DNA from: Paracoccaceae bacterium
GTDB lineage: Bacteria > Pseudomonadota > Alphaproteobacteria > Rhodobacterales > Rhodobacteraceae
Length of the DNA: 46,913 bases
Direction of reading: 5' to 3'
NCBI GenBank assembly: GCA_028874915.1
Contig: JAPPHA010000048.1
Span: 25,788 to 72,700, forward strand
The notes under the pieces are model-generated. The model saw only the letters and a list, made by a program, of their open reading frames with translations, was not told where the DNA came from and did not search any database. Position numbers and translations under genes: made by a program. Within the stretch, counting starts at the first letter, position 1. Each line of letters starts with the position of its first letter. This document shows, piece by piece, positions 9,235-19,749 of this stretch.

Positions 9235-10448
9235 CCGAACGCGCATTCGACGACGCGGCCACCGACGAACAGCGGATTCGCAATTTCAACATCAACTTCG
9301 GGCCTCAACACCCGGCGGCGCACGGTGTTCTGCGGCTTGTTCTCGAGCTCGATGGCGAGATCGTCGAAAGGTGCGACCCGCACATTGGCTTGCTTCATCG
9401 GGGAACCGAGAAGCTGATGGAAAGCCGTACCTATCTGCAGAACCTGCCGTATTTTGACCGGCTGGACTATGTGGCGCCGATGAACCAGGAGCACGCCTGG
9501 TGCCTGGCGATCGAGAAGCTCACGGGAACGGTTGTCCCGAGGCGAGGCCAGCTGATCCGGGTCCTCTACTGCGAAATCGGCCGGGTTCTCAATCACCTGC
9601 TCAATGTCACAACGCAGGCAATGGATGTCGGAGCCCTGACGCCACCGCTCTGGGGTTTCGAGGAGCGCGAGAAACTGATGGTCTTCTACGAGCGCGCTTG
9701 CGGAGCCAGACTTCACGCCGCCTATTTCCGGCCTGGTGGCGTTCATCAGGACCTTCCGTCGAAGTTGCTCGCCGACATTTCTGCCTGGACAGAGAGTTTT
9801 CCCGCCGTTCTCGACGATATCGAGGAACTGCTCACGGAAAACCGCATCTTCAAGCAGAGGAATGTGGATATCGGAGTTGTCAGCCAGCAGGATGCGCTGG
9901 ACTGGGGGTTTTCCGGCGTCATGGTCCGGGGGTCAGGACTGGCCTGGGACCTTCGCCGATCGCAGCCTTATGAATGCTACAACGAATTCGACTTCAGGAT
10001 CCCGATCGGGCGCAACGGCGACTGTTACGATCGCTATCTCTGTCGAATGGAGGAAATGCGCGAAAGCAACGGAATCATCCGGGCGGCCGTTGACAAACTC
10101 GGTTCCGCCGAAGCTGCGGGCGATGTCATAGCGCGGGGAAAGCTGTCTCCTCCGCGGCGCGATGACATGAAGACCTCGATGGAAGCCTTGATCCATCACT
10201 TCAAGCTTTACACAGAGGGCTTTCGCGTTCCTGAGGGCGAGGTATATGCGGCTGTCGAAGCGCCGAAAGGGGAATTCGGCGTGTATTTGGTGGCCGATGG
10301 CAGCAACATGCCCTACAAGGCCAAGATTCGGGCGCCCGGATTCCTGCATTTGCAGGCCATGGAGGCGCTGTCCAAAGGCCACCAGCTCGCCGATGTCTCG
10401 GCGATCATCGGCACGCTCGATGTCGTGTTCGGGGAGATCGACCGATGA
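9231..10448 (+). CDS. nuoD: NADH-quinone oxidoreductase subunit D
   Basis: 405 residues of the 49 kDa subunit, which builds the quinone pocket with NuoB. Diagnostic stretches are [14 protein letters not shown] near the N-terminus, [12 protein letters not shown], and [19 protein letters not shown] near the C-terminus; the protein ends in VFGEIDR, as in most NuoD. The start ATGA overlaps the nuoC stop, and the stop overlaps a 41-codon frame that leads into nuoE. Length is normal. Confidence 0.98.
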   Translation: MTERAFDDAATDEQRIRNFNINFGPQHPAAHGVLRLVLELDGEIVERCDPHIGLLHRGTEKLMESRTYLQNLPYFDRLDYVAPMNQEHAWCLAIEKLTGTVVPRRGQLIRVLYCEIGRVLNHLLNVTTQAMDVGALTPPLWGFEEREKLMVFYERACGARLHAAYFRPGGVHQDLPSKLLADISAWTESFPAVLDDIEELLTENRIFKQRNVDIGVVSQQDALDWGFSGVMVRGSGLAWDLRRSQPYECYNEFDFRIPIGRNGDCYDRYLCRMEEMRESNGIIRAAVDKLGSAEAAGDVIARGKLSPPRRDDMKTSMEALIHHFKLYTEGFRVPEGEVYAAVEAPKGEFGVYLVADGSNMPYKAKIRAPGFLHLQAMEALSKGHQLADVSAIIGTLDVVFGEIDR

Positions 10449-10570
10449 CCCGGGACGCGTCGACACGGGAACGGCAGAGGCTAGCCTCCGAATTCGCTGG
10501 CACCCTGCGCCGGTGGAGCAACAGCTGGCCCCTGACACGTCAATTGTGGGCACGGATGGTTCATGCTTAG
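10445..10570 (+). CDS. Possible 41-residue protein bridging nuoD and nuoE
   Basis: An open frame begins at an ATG whose ATGA overlaps the nuoD stop by four bases. It runs 41 codons and ends at a TAG eight bases into nuoE, so it fills the only sizeable gap between nuoD and nuoE exactly. The product would be basic and tryptophan-containing, beginning [17 protein letters not shown] and ending in WARMVHA, with no membrane segment. I recognise no family. nuoE has no good ribosome-binding site of its own, so translation of this frame could serve re-initiation at nuoE even if the peptide has no function. Confidence 0.4.
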   Translation: MTRDASTRERQRLASEFAGTLRRWSNSWPLTRQLWARMVHA

Positions 10571-11282
10571 GCGGCTTCACTCCACGCAACCGGAGGAATT
10601 TGCCTTTTCCCCCGAGAACGCGGCCTGGGCCCGGGACGTGATCGCCACATTTCCTCCGGGACGCCAGGCCTCGGCCATTATTCCTTTGCTTTGGCGCGCG
10701 CAGGAACAGGAAGGCTGGCTGAGCCGACCCGCCATCGAAGCCGTTGCGGCCATGCTGGACCTGCCCCCGGTCCGGGCACTTGAGGTGGCGACGTTCTATT
10801 TCATGTTCCAGTTGAAACCGGTCGGTCGAACGGCGCATGTGCAACTCTGCACCACAACGTCCTGCATGATCTGCGGCTCCGATGCACTGGTCGAATTGTG
10901 TCGCAAGCGGATTGCTCCGCAGCCACATCAGCTGAGTGCCGACGGACGGTTCAGTTGGGAAGAGGTGGAATGCCTGGGGGCATGCGCCAATGCACCCATG
11001 ATCCAGATCGGAAAGGACTACTACGAGGACCTGGACCCCGAAAATCTTTCGGCAATTCTGGACGTTCTCGAACAGGGCGGCATGCCGAGGCCCGGTCCGC
11101 AGAACGGACGGTTTTCTGTGGAACCACAGACTGGTCTCACCTCACTCACCGAATCTGATGTTCCGGGTGAAGACGGACCCGAAGAGACGGTCAATGCGTC
11201 TGTCGCACTGTCGCTGGCTCAGGTGCCGGCAGCGGAGAGGGAGACTCGGTACCCGGATCGGGGAACGGGGTCTCCACCGTGA
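10563..11282 (+). CDS. nuoE: NADH-quinone oxidoreductase subunit E
   Basis: 239 residues of the 24 kDa subunit, holding the N1a [2Fe-2S] cluster in the NADH-oxidising module. The four cysteines are in [10 protein letters not shown] and [11 protein letters not shown]. The thioredoxin-like core ends near residue 170. The remaining ~70 residues are a low-complexity acidic/proline tail, longer than in enterobacterial NuoE but common in alphaproteobacteria. The start overlaps the 41-codon frame, and the stop overlaps the next gene (GTGA). Confidence 0.96.
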   Translation: MLRRLHSTQPEEFAFSPENAAWARDVIATFPPGRQASAIIPLLWRAQEQEGWLSRPAIEAVAAMLDLPPVRALEVATFYFMFQLKPVGRTAHVQLCTTTSCMICGSDALVELCRKRIAPQPHQLSADGRFSWEEVECLGACANAPMIQIGKDYYEDLDPENLSAILDVLEQGGMPRPGPQNGRFSVEPQTGLTSLTESDVPGEDGPEETVNASVALSLAQVPAAERETRYPDRGTGSPP

Positions 11283-11659
11283 ATGCCGATCGGAAACGGA
11301 ACCGGGTCAAGCGTGGGAACGCGCCTACCGGAAGCAGGCTGTCCGGAAAACGCGGTCCTGTCAGGCCTCGAGTGTTCGGGACTCGCTCGACGAAGCATTC
11401 GGGAGCCGGTGCCAAGGCGCCGTCACCCATCCAGCCGGTGCCATCAGGGAGTAGGGCGGGAGCGGGCCAGATCCGGATCGCCGCACTGGTGATCCCGGCC
11501 GCAATGCTTTTCTGGATGGGCGGATCCTGGATCGGCGGGCAGCTCGGATGGCCGTCCCGTTATGCCTTTCTCATCGATTTTGTGGCGCTCGCCGCATTCG
11601 CCTGGTCACTCATCGTGCTGGTCGGCGTTTGGCGGCAGCGGCGGTCGGACGAGGTCTGA
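11279..11659 (+). CDS. DUF5337-like small membrane protein within the nuo operon
   Basis: 126 residues from a GTG that overlaps the nuoE stop. The first ~65 residues are basic and low-complexity. The rest holds two hydrophobic segments (about 68-85 and 95-117) separated by [12 protein letters not shown], then a basic RQRRSDEV tail. This two-helix layout, and the position between nuoE and nuoF, match the DUF5337 proteins I recall from alphaproteobacterial nuo clusters. No function is established to my knowledge; a Complex I assembly or accessory role is only suggested by location. The true start could be further in, since the N-terminus is weakly protein-like. Confidence 0.7.
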   Translation: MNADRKRNRVKRGNAPTGSRLSGKRGPVRPRVFGTRSTKHSGAGAKAPSPIQPVPSGSRAGAGQIRIAALVIPAAMLFWMGGSWIGGQLGWPSRYAFLIDFVALAAFAWSLIVLVGVWRQRRSDEV

Positions 11660-11662
11660 CAT

Positions 11663-13051
11663 ATGCTTGCGGACAGTGATCGCATTTTCACGAATATCTA
11701 CGGGATGAAGGACCGATCCCTGGCGGGTGCACAACGTCGCGGGCACTGGGACCGGACCGGCGATCTCCTCAAACTCGGTCGGGACCGGATCATCGACGAG
11801 GTCAAGGCGTCCGGTTTGCGGGGCCGAGGTGGTGCCGGGTTCCCGACGGGCCTCAAATGGTCGTTCATGCCCCGGGAGTGCGATGGTCGTCCAGCCTATC
11901 TCGTGGTGAATGCCGACGAGTCGGAACCGGGGACCTGCAAGGATCGTGAAATCATGCGTCACGATCCTCACTCTCTGGTGGAAGGCAGTCTGATCGCGGG
12001 TTTGGCGATGGGTGCCCAGACGGGATATATCTACATCCGCGGCGAATTCGTCCGTGAACGCGAAGCTCTGCAGATCGCCATCGACGAGGCTCGCGACGCC
12101 GGTTTCATCGGACCGAATGCCTGCGGTTCGGGGTGGGACTTCGACCTCCACATGACCCATGGCGCAGGTGCCTATATCTGCGGAGAAGAGACTGCGCTTC
12201 TTGAGAGTCTCGAGGGCAAAAAGGGCATGCCGCGGATGAAGCCACCCTTTCCGGCTGCCGCCGGACTCTGGGGATGCCCGACCACTGTCAACAATGTCGA
12301 GACCATAGCCGTGGTTCCGACGATACTCAGGCGGGGGGCCAATTGGTTCACCTCCTTTGGCCGCGAGGACAATTCGGGCACCAAGCTGTTCGCCTTCTCG
12401 GGCCACGTGAACCACCCGTGTGTCGTCGAAGATGCCATGTCGACTCCGCTTCGCGAACTCATCGACCGGCATTGTGGTGGCGTCCGGGGGGGATGGGACA
12501 ATCTCAAGGCGGTCATTCCCGGCGGTGCGTCCGTGCCCCTGATACCCAAGTCACTCTGTGACGAGGCCCTGATGGATTTCAGTTGGCTGAGCGACCACAA
12601 GTCTGGGCTGGGGACCGCCGCTGTGATTGTCATGGACAAGTCCACAGATGTCATAAAGGCGATCTGGCGCCTGTCGGCCTTTTTCAAGCACGAGAGTTGC
12701 GGCCAGTGCACGCCATGCCGTGAAGGAACGGGCTGGATGATGCGGGTCATGGACCGTCTGGTTCGGGGTACAGCCGGTGTCGAGGAAATCGACATGCTGC
12801 TTGATGTGTCCTACCAGGTCGAAGGGCACACGATCTGTGCGCTCGGAGACGCCGCGGCCTGGCCGATCCAGGGGCTGATCCGGCATTTCCGGGACGAAAT
12901 CGAGGATCGCATCCGCAGCCGACAGGCGGCCAACCGACAACCGGCCGCGATACGTCGCCGGGCCGCCGTTTCCGCGGGGTACGGACTCACCGCCCATGCC
13001 GCCGATCCACGGGTAGAGGTTCATGCGAATTCGGGAGTCGAGGGATCATGA
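11663..13051 (+). CDS. nuoF: NADH-quinone oxidoreductase subunit F
   Basis: 462 residues of the 51 kDa subunit that binds FMN and NADH and the N3 [4Fe-4S] cluster. [16 protein letters not shown] is the NADH/FMN glycine-rich loop, and [14 protein letters not shown] and [13 protein letters not shown] are FMN-site motifs. The cluster cysteines are in [12 protein letters not shown], with a fourth in TICALGD. The C-terminal ~40 residues after RSRQAANR are a non-conserved tail. It starts three bases after the DUF5337-like gene and overlaps nuoG (ATGA). Confidence 0.98.
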   Translation: MLADSDRIFTNIYGMKDRSLAGAQRRGHWDRTGDLLKLGRDRIIDEVKASGLRGRGGAGFPTGLKWSFMPRECDGRPAYLVVNADESEPGTCKDREIMRHDPHSLVEGSLIAGLAMGAQTGYIYIRGEFVREREALQIAIDEARDAGFIGPNACGSGWDFDLHMTHGAGAYICGEETALLESLEGKKGMPRMKPPFPAAAGLWGCPTTVNNVETIAVVPTILRRGANWFTSFGREDNSGTKLFAFSGHVNHPCVVEDAMSTPLRELIDRHCGGVRGGWDNLKAVIPGGASVPLIPKSLCDEALMDFSWLSDHKSGLGTAAVIVMDKSTDVIKAIWRLSAFFKHESCGQCTPCREGTGWMMRVMDRLVRGTAGVEEIDMLLDVSYQVEGHTICALGDAAAWPIQGLIRHFRDEIEDRIRSRQAANRQPAAIRRRAAVSAGYGLTAHAADPRVEVHANSGVEGS

Positions 13052-15081
13052 CGGGGCTGATGCGGCTGAAGATCGATGGGGCCGAGATCGAGGTCGATCC
13101 GGCAATGACCTTGTTGCAGGCCTGCGAGTCCGCCGGAGTCGAGATTCCCCGGTTTTGCTATCACGAACGGCTGTCGATTGCCGGCAACTGCCGCATGTGT
13201 CTGGTTGAGGTCGTGGGCGGTCCGCCCAAACCGGCGGCTTCCTGTGCCATGCAGGTCCGGGACCTGCGGCCCGGACGGGACGGCAGTCCTCCGGAGATAC
13301 GAACCCGGTCGGCGATGGTCCGAAAAGCCCGGGAAGGGGTGATGGAGTTCCTGCTGATCAACCATCCCCTGGACTGCCCGATCTGCGACCAGGGTGGCGA
13401 GTGCGATCTTCAGGACCAGGCGATGGCTTACGGGGTGGACTTCTCGCGGTTCCGGGAGCCGAAACGGGCGGTCGATGACCTTGACCTGGGTCCTCTGGTG
13501 GACACCGCCATGACCCGCTGCATCTCCTGTACCCGATGCGTTCGCTTCACAACGGAAGTGGCCGGCATTTCGCAGATGGGCCAGACCGGCCGTGGCGAGG
13601 ACATCGAGATTACATCGTATCTCAACCAGACTCTGGACAGCGAGTTACAGGGAAACATCATCGACCTCTGCCCGGTGGGTGCGTTGACGTCGAAACCCTA
13701 TGCCTTCACGGCTCGTCCGTGGGAACTTCGCAAGACCGAGACCATCGATGTCATGGATGCGCTCGGCGCCAACATTCGCGTCGACTGCCGTGGCCGTGAG
13801 GTCTTGCGCATTCTTCCACGCAATCACGACGGAGTGAACGAGGAATGGATCTCCGACAAGACCCGTTTTGTCTGGGACGGGTTGCGAACGCAGCGCTTGG
13901 ACCGACCCTATGTCCGGTCCGGTGGCGTTCTGAGGCCGGTCGGCTGGCCCGAAGCACTGGAGGCAGCGGCCGCGGCAATGAAAGGCGGGAAACTGGCTGC
14001 GCTTGCCGGTGATCTGGTTCCCGTTGAAGCTGTCTTTGCGCTCAGGGATCTGGCAGTGTCCCTGGGGGGGGCCGTTGAGTGCCGGACCGATGGTGCCCGG
14101 CTGCCGGCTGGCAACCGGTCCGGCTATGTGGGGACTGCACGGATCGAGGACATCGACTCGGCAGGAAGCATCATTCTCGTGGGAACCAACCCAAGACGGG
14201 AATCACCGGTCCTGAACGCGCGCATCCGCAAGGCATGGCTGGCCGGAGCCACGGTGAGTGTCATCGGAGAGGCGGCCGATCTCACCTATGGCTACGCGCA
14301 TCTTGGAACCGGCCGGGCCACCCTGGCAGGGCTTCAATCAAAGGTGCCGGCCCTGTCCGGGAATACCGGAGGGACGCTGGTTATCGTCGGGCAGGGGGCT
14401 CTCTCCGGTTCGGACGGTGACGCGGTTCTCGGCCACGTGATGCGGCTCGTGGAGAAGATGCAGGCCGGGTTCCTTGTCTTGCACACGGCCGCTTCCCGGG
14501 TCGGCGCCATGGATGTTGGATTCACGACCGAGGGCGGGCTGGATGCCGCCCTTGACGGTGCCCGAACGGTTTTCAGTCTCGGCGTCGACGAGATCGACCT
14601 CCCGGAGTCGGCATTCGTCATTTACCAGGGCAGTCACGGCGACCGCGGAGCCAGCCGTGCCGACGTTGTCTTTCCGGCAGCTGCCTATACGGAGGAAAGC
14701 GGAACATTCGTTAACACCGAGGGCCGGCCGCAACGGGCCGCACGGGCCGGCTTCCCGGTCGGCGAAGCCCGGGAGAACTGGTCAGTGCTGCGGGCACTTT
14801 CAGCGCAGGTTGGCGAGCCCTTGCCCTATGACTCCCTTGTTGCGCTTCGCCAAGTTCTGGGCCGCGAACACGGGCATCTTCTGGAGATAGACCGGGTTCC
14901 GGAGAACGAATGGCAACCGGTGGAAGCCGGCAAACTGGGCAAGGGCGATTTCGCTTCGCCTGTCGAGGATTTCTTTCTGACAAACCCGATTGCCCGTGCC
15001 TCGGCGGTCATGGCCGATCTGAGCCGTCGCGCGAGCCTCCGGCGTGCCGACCAAGGCAGGGCCGGAGCCTGGGCTGCATGA
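13048..15081 (+). CDS. nuoG: NADH-quinone oxidoreductase subunit G
   Basis: 677 residues of the 75 kDa subunit. The N-terminal ferredoxin domain carries the [2Fe-2S] cysteines ([16 protein letters not shown]) and the [18 protein letters not shown] cluster region. A further four-cysteine set begins CISCTRC. The larger C-terminal part is the molybdopterin-oxidoreductase-like domain, without catalytic cofactor in this family. It relays electrons from NuoF/E to NuoI. It overlaps nuoF at the start, and its stop overlaps an 18-codon frame leading to nuoH. Confidence 0.97.
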   Translation: MTGLMRLKIDGAEIEVDPAMTLLQACESAGVEIPRFCYHERLSIAGNCRMCLVEVVGGPPKPAASCAMQVRDLRPGRDGSPPEIRTRSAMVRKAREGVMEFLLINHPLDCPICDQGGECDLQDQAMAYGVDFSRFREPKRAVDDLDLGPLVDTAMTRCISCTRCVRFTTEVAGISQMGQTGRGEDIEITSYLNQTLDSELQGNIIDLCPVGALTSKPYAFTARPWELRKTETIDVMDALGANIRVDCRGREVLRILPRNHDGVNEEWISDKTRFVWDGLRTQRLDRPYVRSGGVLRPVGWPEALEAAAAAMKGGKLAALAGDLVPVEAVFALRDLAVSLGGAVECRTDGARLPAGNRSGYVGTARIEDIDSAGSIILVGTNPRRESPVLNARIRKAWLAGATVSVIGEAADLTYGYAHLGTGRATLAGLQSKVPALSGNTGGTLVIVGQGALSGSDGDAVLGHVMRLVEKMQAGFLVLHTAASRVGAMDVGFTTEGGLDAALDGARTVFSLGVDEIDLPESAFVIYQGSHGDRGASRADVVFPAAAYTEESGTFVNTEGRPQRAARAGFPVGEARENWSVLRALSAQVGEPLPYDSLVALRQVLGREHGHLLEIDRVPENEWQPVEAGKLGKGDFASPVEDFFLTNPIARASAVMADLSRRASLRRADQGRAGAWAA

Positions 15082-15134
15082 ATGGTTTGCGTGGCTTGGT
15101 CACAGGGAAGGAACGGACGGCAGTGACGGCATGA
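15078..15134 (+). CDS. 18-codon frame linking nuoG and nuoH (coupling leader or chance)
   Basis: ATGA at the nuoG stop opens an 18-codon frame whose TGA overlaps the nuoH ATG, so a terminating ribosome could pass from nuoG to nuoH through it. No recognisable peptide. It is reported because the same arrangement occurs at nuoD/E and nuoI/J. With only 18 codons it could easily be chance. Confidence 0.2.
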   Translation: MNGLRGLVTGKERTAVTA

Positions 15135-16168
15135 CCGGTTTCTTCGAAACCCATCTCGGCATCTTCCTGATTGTCATCCTGCAGTGCCTGTTGATGACGG
15201 CCTTCGTGATGATCAGCCTTCTGTTCCTGGTCTATGGCGACCGGAAGATCTGGGGGGCGGTGCAGATGCGCCGCGGGCCGAATGTTGTCGGTCCCTGGGG
15301 GTTGCTGCAGTCAGTTGCCGACGCTCTCAAGTATGTCGTCAAGGAAGTGGTGGTCCCGGCCGGCGCCGACAAGACGGTGTTCCTGATGGCGCCACTTGTC
15401 TCCTTCGTCCTGGCCCTGATGGCCTGGGCTGTGGTGCCCCTGTCCGAGACCTTGGTGATTTCCAGCCTAAATGTCGGAATCCTCTATATCTTCGCCATCT
15501 CCTCTCTTGAGGTCTATGGTGTAATCATGGGGGGCTGGGCGTCGAATTCCAAGTACCCGTTCCTGGGATCGCTGCGTTCGGCCGCTCAAATGATCTCTTA
15601 CGAGGTTTCGATCGGATTCATCATCATCGGTGTTCTGATCACCACGGGTTCGCTGAACCTGGTTGACATCGTTCTCGCCCAAAAAGGCGACTACGGGCTG
15701 TTCAACTGGTACTGGCTGCCCCACCTGCCGATGGTCGTCCTGTTCTTTGTTTCGGCCCTGGCCGAGACCAACCGTCCGCCCTTCGACCTGCCCGAGGCGG
15801 AGTCGGAACTGGTCGCCGGTTACCAGGTCGAGTATTCGTCGGCGCCCTTCCTGCTGTTCATGGCCGGTGAGTACATCACCATCTGGCTGATGTGTGCGCT
15901 CACGTCGATTCTCTTCTTCGGTGGCTGGCTGTCGCCCGTTCCCTGGCTTCCCGACGGGTTGGTCTGGATGTTGTTGAAAATGGGGTTCTTCTTTTTCCTG
16001 TTCTCACTGATCAAGGCCGTGGTCCCGAGATACCGCTATGACCAGTTGATGCGGCTGGGGTGGAAGGTCTTCCTGCCGTTGTCGCTGGCGTGGGTTGCCC
16101 TTGTGGCGGCCTTCGCCCAGTTCGGGGTGCTTGGCGGGACCTATGCCCGGTGGGCAATCGGCGGTTAG
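15131..16168 (+). CDS. nuoH: NADH-quinone oxidoreductase subunit H
   Basis: 345 residues, about eight transmembrane helices. The quinone-channel subunit is identified by [25 protein letters not shown], given here in part as [11 protein letters not shown], and by [20 protein letters not shown], which holds the conserved acidic loop. ATG at 15131 is preferred over an upstream in-frame start at 15044 that reads through the nuoG end, because it gives the normal NuoH N-terminus ([13 protein letters not shown]). It is followed by nuoI after 29 bases. Confidence 0.97.
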   Translation: MTGFFETHLGIFLIVILQCLLMTAFVMISLLFLVYGDRKIWGAVQMRRGPNVVGPWGLLQSVADALKYVVKEVVVPAGADKTVFLMAPLVSFVLALMAWAVVPLSETLVISSLNVGILYIFAISSLEVYGVIMGGWASNSKYPFLGSLRSAAQMISYEVSIGFIIIGVLITTGSLNLVDIVLAQKGDYGLFNWYWLPHLPMVVLFFVSALAETNRPPFDLPEAESELVAGYQVEYSSAPFLLFMAGEYITIWLMCALTSILFFGGWLSPVPWLPDGLVWMLLKMGFFFFLFSLIKAVVPRYRYDQLMRLGWKVFLPLSLAWVALVAAFAQFGVLGGTYARWAIGG

Positions 16169-16197
16169 AGTCAGGGACGGCAAGGGAGGGATAGGTC

Positions 16198-16710
16198 ATG
16201 GCGTTCAATCAGACCGGCTGGCTGCGGACGGGAATTCGAACAGCAAAGTACCTGTTGCTGGTTGACATGCTCACTGGCCTTCGGCTGGGAATGAAGTATT
16301 TCTTTCGGCCGAAGGCGACCGTGAACTATCCGCACGAAAAGGGACCTCTCAGCCCCAGGTTTCGCGGTGAACATGCTCTCAGGCGTTATCCGAATGGTGA
16401 GGAACGCTGCATAGCCTGCAAGCTGTGCGAGGCCATTTGCCCGGCCCAGGCAATCACCATCGAGGCGGAACCCCGCGACGACGGATCGCGCCGGACCACG
16501 CGCTATGACATTGACATGACCAAGTGCATCTATTGCGGCTTCTGCCAGGAAGCCTGCCCTGTGGATGCAATTGTCGAGGGCCCGAATTTCGAGTTCGCCA
16601 CCGAGACCCGGGAAGAACTGTTTTACGACAAGGAACGGCTCCTCGCGAATGGCGACCGCTGGGAGGCAGAAATCGCCCGCAACCTCGAGATGGATGCACA
16701 GTTCCGATGA
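16198..16710 (+). CDS. nuoI: NADH-quinone oxidoreductase subunit I
   Basis: 170 residues of the ferredoxin-like subunit with two [4Fe-4S] clusters (N6a and N6b). The cysteine sets are [12 protein letters not shown] and [12 protein letters not shown], the typical CxxCxxCxxxCP spacing. It passes electrons from NuoG to NuoB. The N-terminal ~40 residues form the amphipathic membrane-contact helix region. ATG at 16198 follows AGGGATAGGT. The stop overlaps a 48-codon frame that ends inside nuoJ. Confidence 0.97.
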   Translation: MAFNQTGWLRTGIRTAKYLLLVDMLTGLRLGMKYFFRPKATVNYPHEKGPLSPRFRGEHALRRYPNGEERCIACKLCEAICPAQAITIEAEPRDDGSRRTTRYDIDMTKCIYCGFCQEACPVDAIVEGPNFEFATETREELFYDKERLLANGDRWEAEIARNLEMDAQFR

Positions 16711-16853
16711 TGCGGGACATGCCGACGAAACGGCCGTCCGAAACGCGCGGCCACGGTGGCTTTCGAACTCTCGGGATCCGTGTTGGTTCCGTTGAATCTA
16801 GCCGAACTGGGCTCCGCTTCGAAAAGTCGCGAAGGAGTGCGGAATGGCGGTGA
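16707..16853 (+). CDS. Possible 48-residue basic protein bridging nuoI and nuoJ
   Basis: An ATGA overlapping the nuoI stop opens a 48-codon frame that closes ten bases inside nuoJ and so fills the 133-base nuoI-nuoJ gap. The peptide would be strongly basic (many Arg, Lys and Ser) with no membrane segment, and it resembles nothing I know. Its codon choice is less like neighbouring genes than that of the nuoD/E frame. nuoJ has its own good AAGGAG site, so coupling is not needed here. Low confidence as a real protein. Confidence 0.2.
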   Translation: MMRDMPTKRPSETRGHGGFRTLGIRVGSVESSRTGLRFEKSRRSAEWR

Positions 16854-17464
16854 CCGTCTGGGCGTTCTACGTGTTCGCCGTCACCGCCATCGGTGCCGGT
16901 CTTCTCGTCGTGCTCTCGCGCAATCCGGTTCATTCGGTGCTTTGGCTCATTCTCGCCTTCTTCTCATCGGCCGGGCTGTTCGTGCTGATGGGCGCCGAAT
17001 TCATCGCCATGCTCATGGCAATCGTCTACGTCGGCGCGGTCGCCGTTCTGTTTCTCTTCGTGGTCATGATGCTCGACGTGGACTTCGCCGAACTCAGGGG
17101 AGGTATGGCTCGGTACCTGCCGCTCGGCCTGCTCATCGGGCTCGTTCTTCTCGTTGAACTTGGGCTTGTCTTCGGACATTGGACCGTTTCCGAAAACGCC
17201 GATGCGCTGCGAGTCGCGGTGACGCCGGATCGGGCGGAGGCCCACAATACGGCCGCACTCGGCGAACTGATCTACACTCGATTCATTTATCTGTTCCAGG
17301 CAGCTGGAATGATCCTCCTGGTTGCCATGATCGGCGCCATCGTTCTCACGTTGCGCCACCGGACCCATATTCGGCGGCAGGACATACCGAGCCAGGTCTT
17401 GAGAAGCCGGTCGGAAGCGGTCGAACTCGTGGATTTGCGGCCGGGTCAGGGACTCGGCGAATGA
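16844..17464 (+). CDS. nuoJ: NADH-quinone oxidoreductase subunit J
   Basis: 206 residues with five predicted membrane helices in the first ~165 residues. [14 protein letters not shown] and [20 protein letters not shown] are characteristic of NuoJ; the latter helix contains the pi-bulge region near the quinone end of the proton path. The start is supported by AAGGAG about seven bases upstream. The C-terminal ~35 residues are hydrophilic. The stop overlaps nuoK (ATGA). Confidence 0.97.
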   Translation: MAVTVWAFYVFAVTAIGAGLLVVLSRNPVHSVLWLILAFFSSAGLFVLMGAEFIAMLMAIVYVGAVAVLFLFVVMMLDVDFAELRGGMARYLPLGLLIGLVLLVELGLVFGHWTVSENADALRVAVTPDRAEAHNTAALGELIYTRFIYLFQAAGMILLVAMIGAIVLTLRHRTHIRRQDIPSQVLRSRSEAVELVDLRPGQGLGE

Positions 17465-17766
17465 TCGTTCTCGAACACTACATCACCGTTGCCGCCGTGC
17501 TGTTTGTCATCGGTGTCTTCGGCATCTTTCTCAACCGAAAGAACGTCATCGTCATCCTGATGTCGATCGAACTGATGCTGCTCGGTGTCAACATCAACCT
17601 GGTGGCGTTCTCGACCCACCTCGGCGACCTGGTCGGCCAGGTCTTTGCTCTCTTCGTCCTGACCGTGGCGGCCGCCGAGGCGGCCATCGGGCTGGCCATT
17701 CTTGTGTGCTTCTTTCGCAACCGCGGAACGATCGCGGTCGATGACGTCAACATGATGAAGGGCTGA
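17461..17766 (+). CDS. nuoK: NADH-quinone oxidoreductase subunit K
   Basis: 101 residues, three transmembrane helices, the standard NuoK size. The conserved membrane glutamates lie in [15 protein letters not shown] and in the third helix ([11 protein letters not shown]). It is an antiporter-like (MrpC-type) subunit of the proton-translocating arm. It overlaps nuoJ by four bases and is followed by nuoL after nine. Confidence 0.98.
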   Translation: MIVLEHYITVAAVLFVIGVFGIFLNRKNVIVILMSIELMLLGVNINLVAFSTHLGDLVGQVFALFVLTVAAAEAAIGLAILVCFFRNRGTIAVDDVNMMKG

Positions 17767-17775
17767 GTCGGCGTC

Positions 17776-19749
17776 ATGGAAATCATCCTGGTCTTTGCAC
17801 CGCTTGCCGGCTGCCTGTTCGCCGGATTTGCGCATCGCTTCGTCGGTGAACGCGCGGCGCTGGCCACGTCGACGGGACTCCTGTTCCTGTCGGCGATCCT
17901 CGCCTGGTTCCTGTTCCAGACTTTTGACGGTGAGACCCGGGTCGTTCCACTCGCCCGCTGGGTCGAGAGCGGATCGCTCTCCACGGATTGGGCATTGCGC
18001 ATCGACCGCCTGACCGTCGTCATGCTGGTGGTGATCACGACAGTGTCGTCGCTGGTCCATCTTTATAGCTGGGGATACATGGATGGCGACAGCAACTGGC
18101 AGCCGGGCGAGAGTTACCGGCCGCGCTTTTTTGCCTTCCTGTCGTTCTTCACCTTTGCGATGCTGATGCTGGTCACGGCTGACAACCTGCTGCAGTTGTT
18201 TTTCGGCTGGGAGGGGGTCGGCGTTGCGTCCTATTTGCTGATCGGCTTCTACTACCGAAAACCCTCGGCCAATGCGGCGGCCATCAAGGCTTTCATCGTC
18301 AACCGGGTTGGCGATTTTGGATTCGCGTTGGGTATTTTCGGCCTGTTCCTGCTGACCGACAGCATCAACTTCTCCGTCATCCTGGATCCGGAAACCGCGA
18401 AGACACTGTCAGAGTCACGGTTCGAATTCCTGGGCCGCGACGTGCCCGCGCTGGAGGTGCTGGCGTTGCTCCTGTTCATTGGCGCAATGGGTAAGTCGGC
18501 GCAGTTCCTTCTGCACACCTGGCTGCCCGACGCCATGGAAGGCCCAACCCCGGTTTCGGCACTGATCCACGCAGCCACAATGGTGACGGCTGGAGTGTTC
18601 ATGGTTTGCCGGCTGTCTCCGGTGATGGAATTCGCCCCTTGGACGGCGGACTTCGTAGTGCTTGTCGGTGCAGTGACAGCGGTCTTTGCCGCCAGTGTCG
18701 GGCTCGTTCAGAATGACATCAAGCGGGTCATTGCCTATTCGACCTGTTCGCAACTCGGCTACATGTTCGTCGCCGCCGGTGTCGGTGCCTACCCGGTGGC
18801 AATGTTCCATCTGTTCACCCACGCCTTTTTCAAGGCCATGCTGTTCCTCGGCGCCGGATCCGTGATCCACGCGATGCATCACGAGCAGGACATGCGGAAC
18901 TACGGCGGCCTTCGCCAAAAACTGCCTTGGACGTTCTGGGCCATGCTCGTTGGTACGTTGTCGATCACCGGCGTCGGAATCCCGCTCACCATTTTTGGAT
19001 TCGCTGGCTTCCAGTCGAAGGATGCGATCATCGAGAGCACCTATGCGGCAACCGGTGCCATGGCCGGATTCGCTTTCTGGACACTGGTTGTCACGGCGCT
19101 GATGACCAGTTTTTACAGCTGGCGTCTCATCTTCATGACCTTCTGCGGACGGGCGCGGGGCAACACGCTCCTCCATGATCAGGCTCATGAGAGCCCGCTT
19201 TCCATGTTGATCCCTCTCGCGGTTCTCGCCGTTGGCGCCATTGCTGCGGGAATGGTATGGTATGAACCCTTCTTCGGCTATCACGCGGAAGAGTATTTCG
19301 CGCCGTCTGTCTACATCGACCACACCACGAACACCGTCATGCACGATGCCCATGACGTGCCTGCAGCCGTCAAGGTGTTGCCGTTTGCTGCCATGGCAAT
19401 CGGATTCGCGGTCGCATGGCTGTTCTACATCAGGAGGCCGGATCTGCCGGTGCGTCTGGCCGAGAGCCAGTACGGGATCCATGCCTTTTTGCTCAACAAA
19501 TGGTATGTTGACGAATTGTATGAACTGGCCTTTGTCCGTCCCGCCAAGGGCCTCGGCCGTTTCTTCTGGAAACTGGGAGACGGGCGGATCATTGATGGTA
19601 CGATCAACGGGTTGGCCATGGGAATCATCCCCTGGTTCACTCGACTGGCTGGCCGCGCCCAGTCCGGCTTTCTGTTCCACTATGCCTTCGCGATGATCAT
19701 CGGCCTCGCCGCCATCATCAGCTGGTTCTCGATCACTGGAGCCGGATGA
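17776..19749 (+). CDS. nuoL: NADH-quinone oxidoreductase subunit L
   Basis: 657 residues of the distal antiporter-like subunit. Family marks are [47 protein letters not shown] (seen in full, given here in part: [19 protein letters not shown]) and the discontinuous helix region near [14 protein letters not shown]. The long C-terminal stretch, including the lateral amphipathic helix seen in known Complex I structures, is present; the length is normal. It pumps protons at the far end of the membrane arm. Its stop overlaps the nuoM start. Confidence 0.98.
   Translation: MEIILVFAPLAGCLFAGFAHRFVGERAALATSTGLLFLSAILAWFLFQTFDGETRVVPLARWVESGSLSTDWALRIDRLTVVMLVVITTVSSLVHLYSWGYMDGDSNWQPGESYRPRFFAFLSFFTFAMLMLVTADNLLQLFFGWEGVGVASYLLIGFYYRKPSANAAAIKAFIVNRVGDFGFALGIFGLFLLTDSINFSVILDPETAKTLSESRFEFLGRDVPALEVLALLLFIGAMGKSAQFLLHTWLPDAMEGPTPVSALIHAATMVTAGVFMVCRLSPVMEFAPWTADFVVLVGAVTAVFAASVGLVQNDIKRVIAYSTCSQLGYMFVAAGVGAYPVAMFHLFTHAFFKAMLFLGAGSVIHAMHHEQDMRNYGGLRQKLPWTFWAMLVGTLSITGVGIPLTIFGFAGFQSKDAIIESTYAATGAMAGFAFWTLVVTALMTSFYSWRLIFMTFCGRARGNTLLHDQAHESPLSMLIPLAVLAVGAIAAGMVWYEPFFGYHAEEYFAPSVYIDHTTNTVMHDAHDVPAAVKVLPFAAMAIGFAVAWLFYIRRPDLPVRLAESQYGIHAFLLNKWYVDELYELAFVRPAKGLGRFFWKLGDGRIIDGTINGLAMGIIPWFTRLAGRAQSGFLFHYAFAMIIGLAAIISWFSITGAG

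Noticed and set aside
18415-19680. 421-codon minus-strand frame opposite nuoL
   Set aside because: Charged, low-complexity translation that mirrors nuoL codon bias; a typical shadow in GC-rich DNA.
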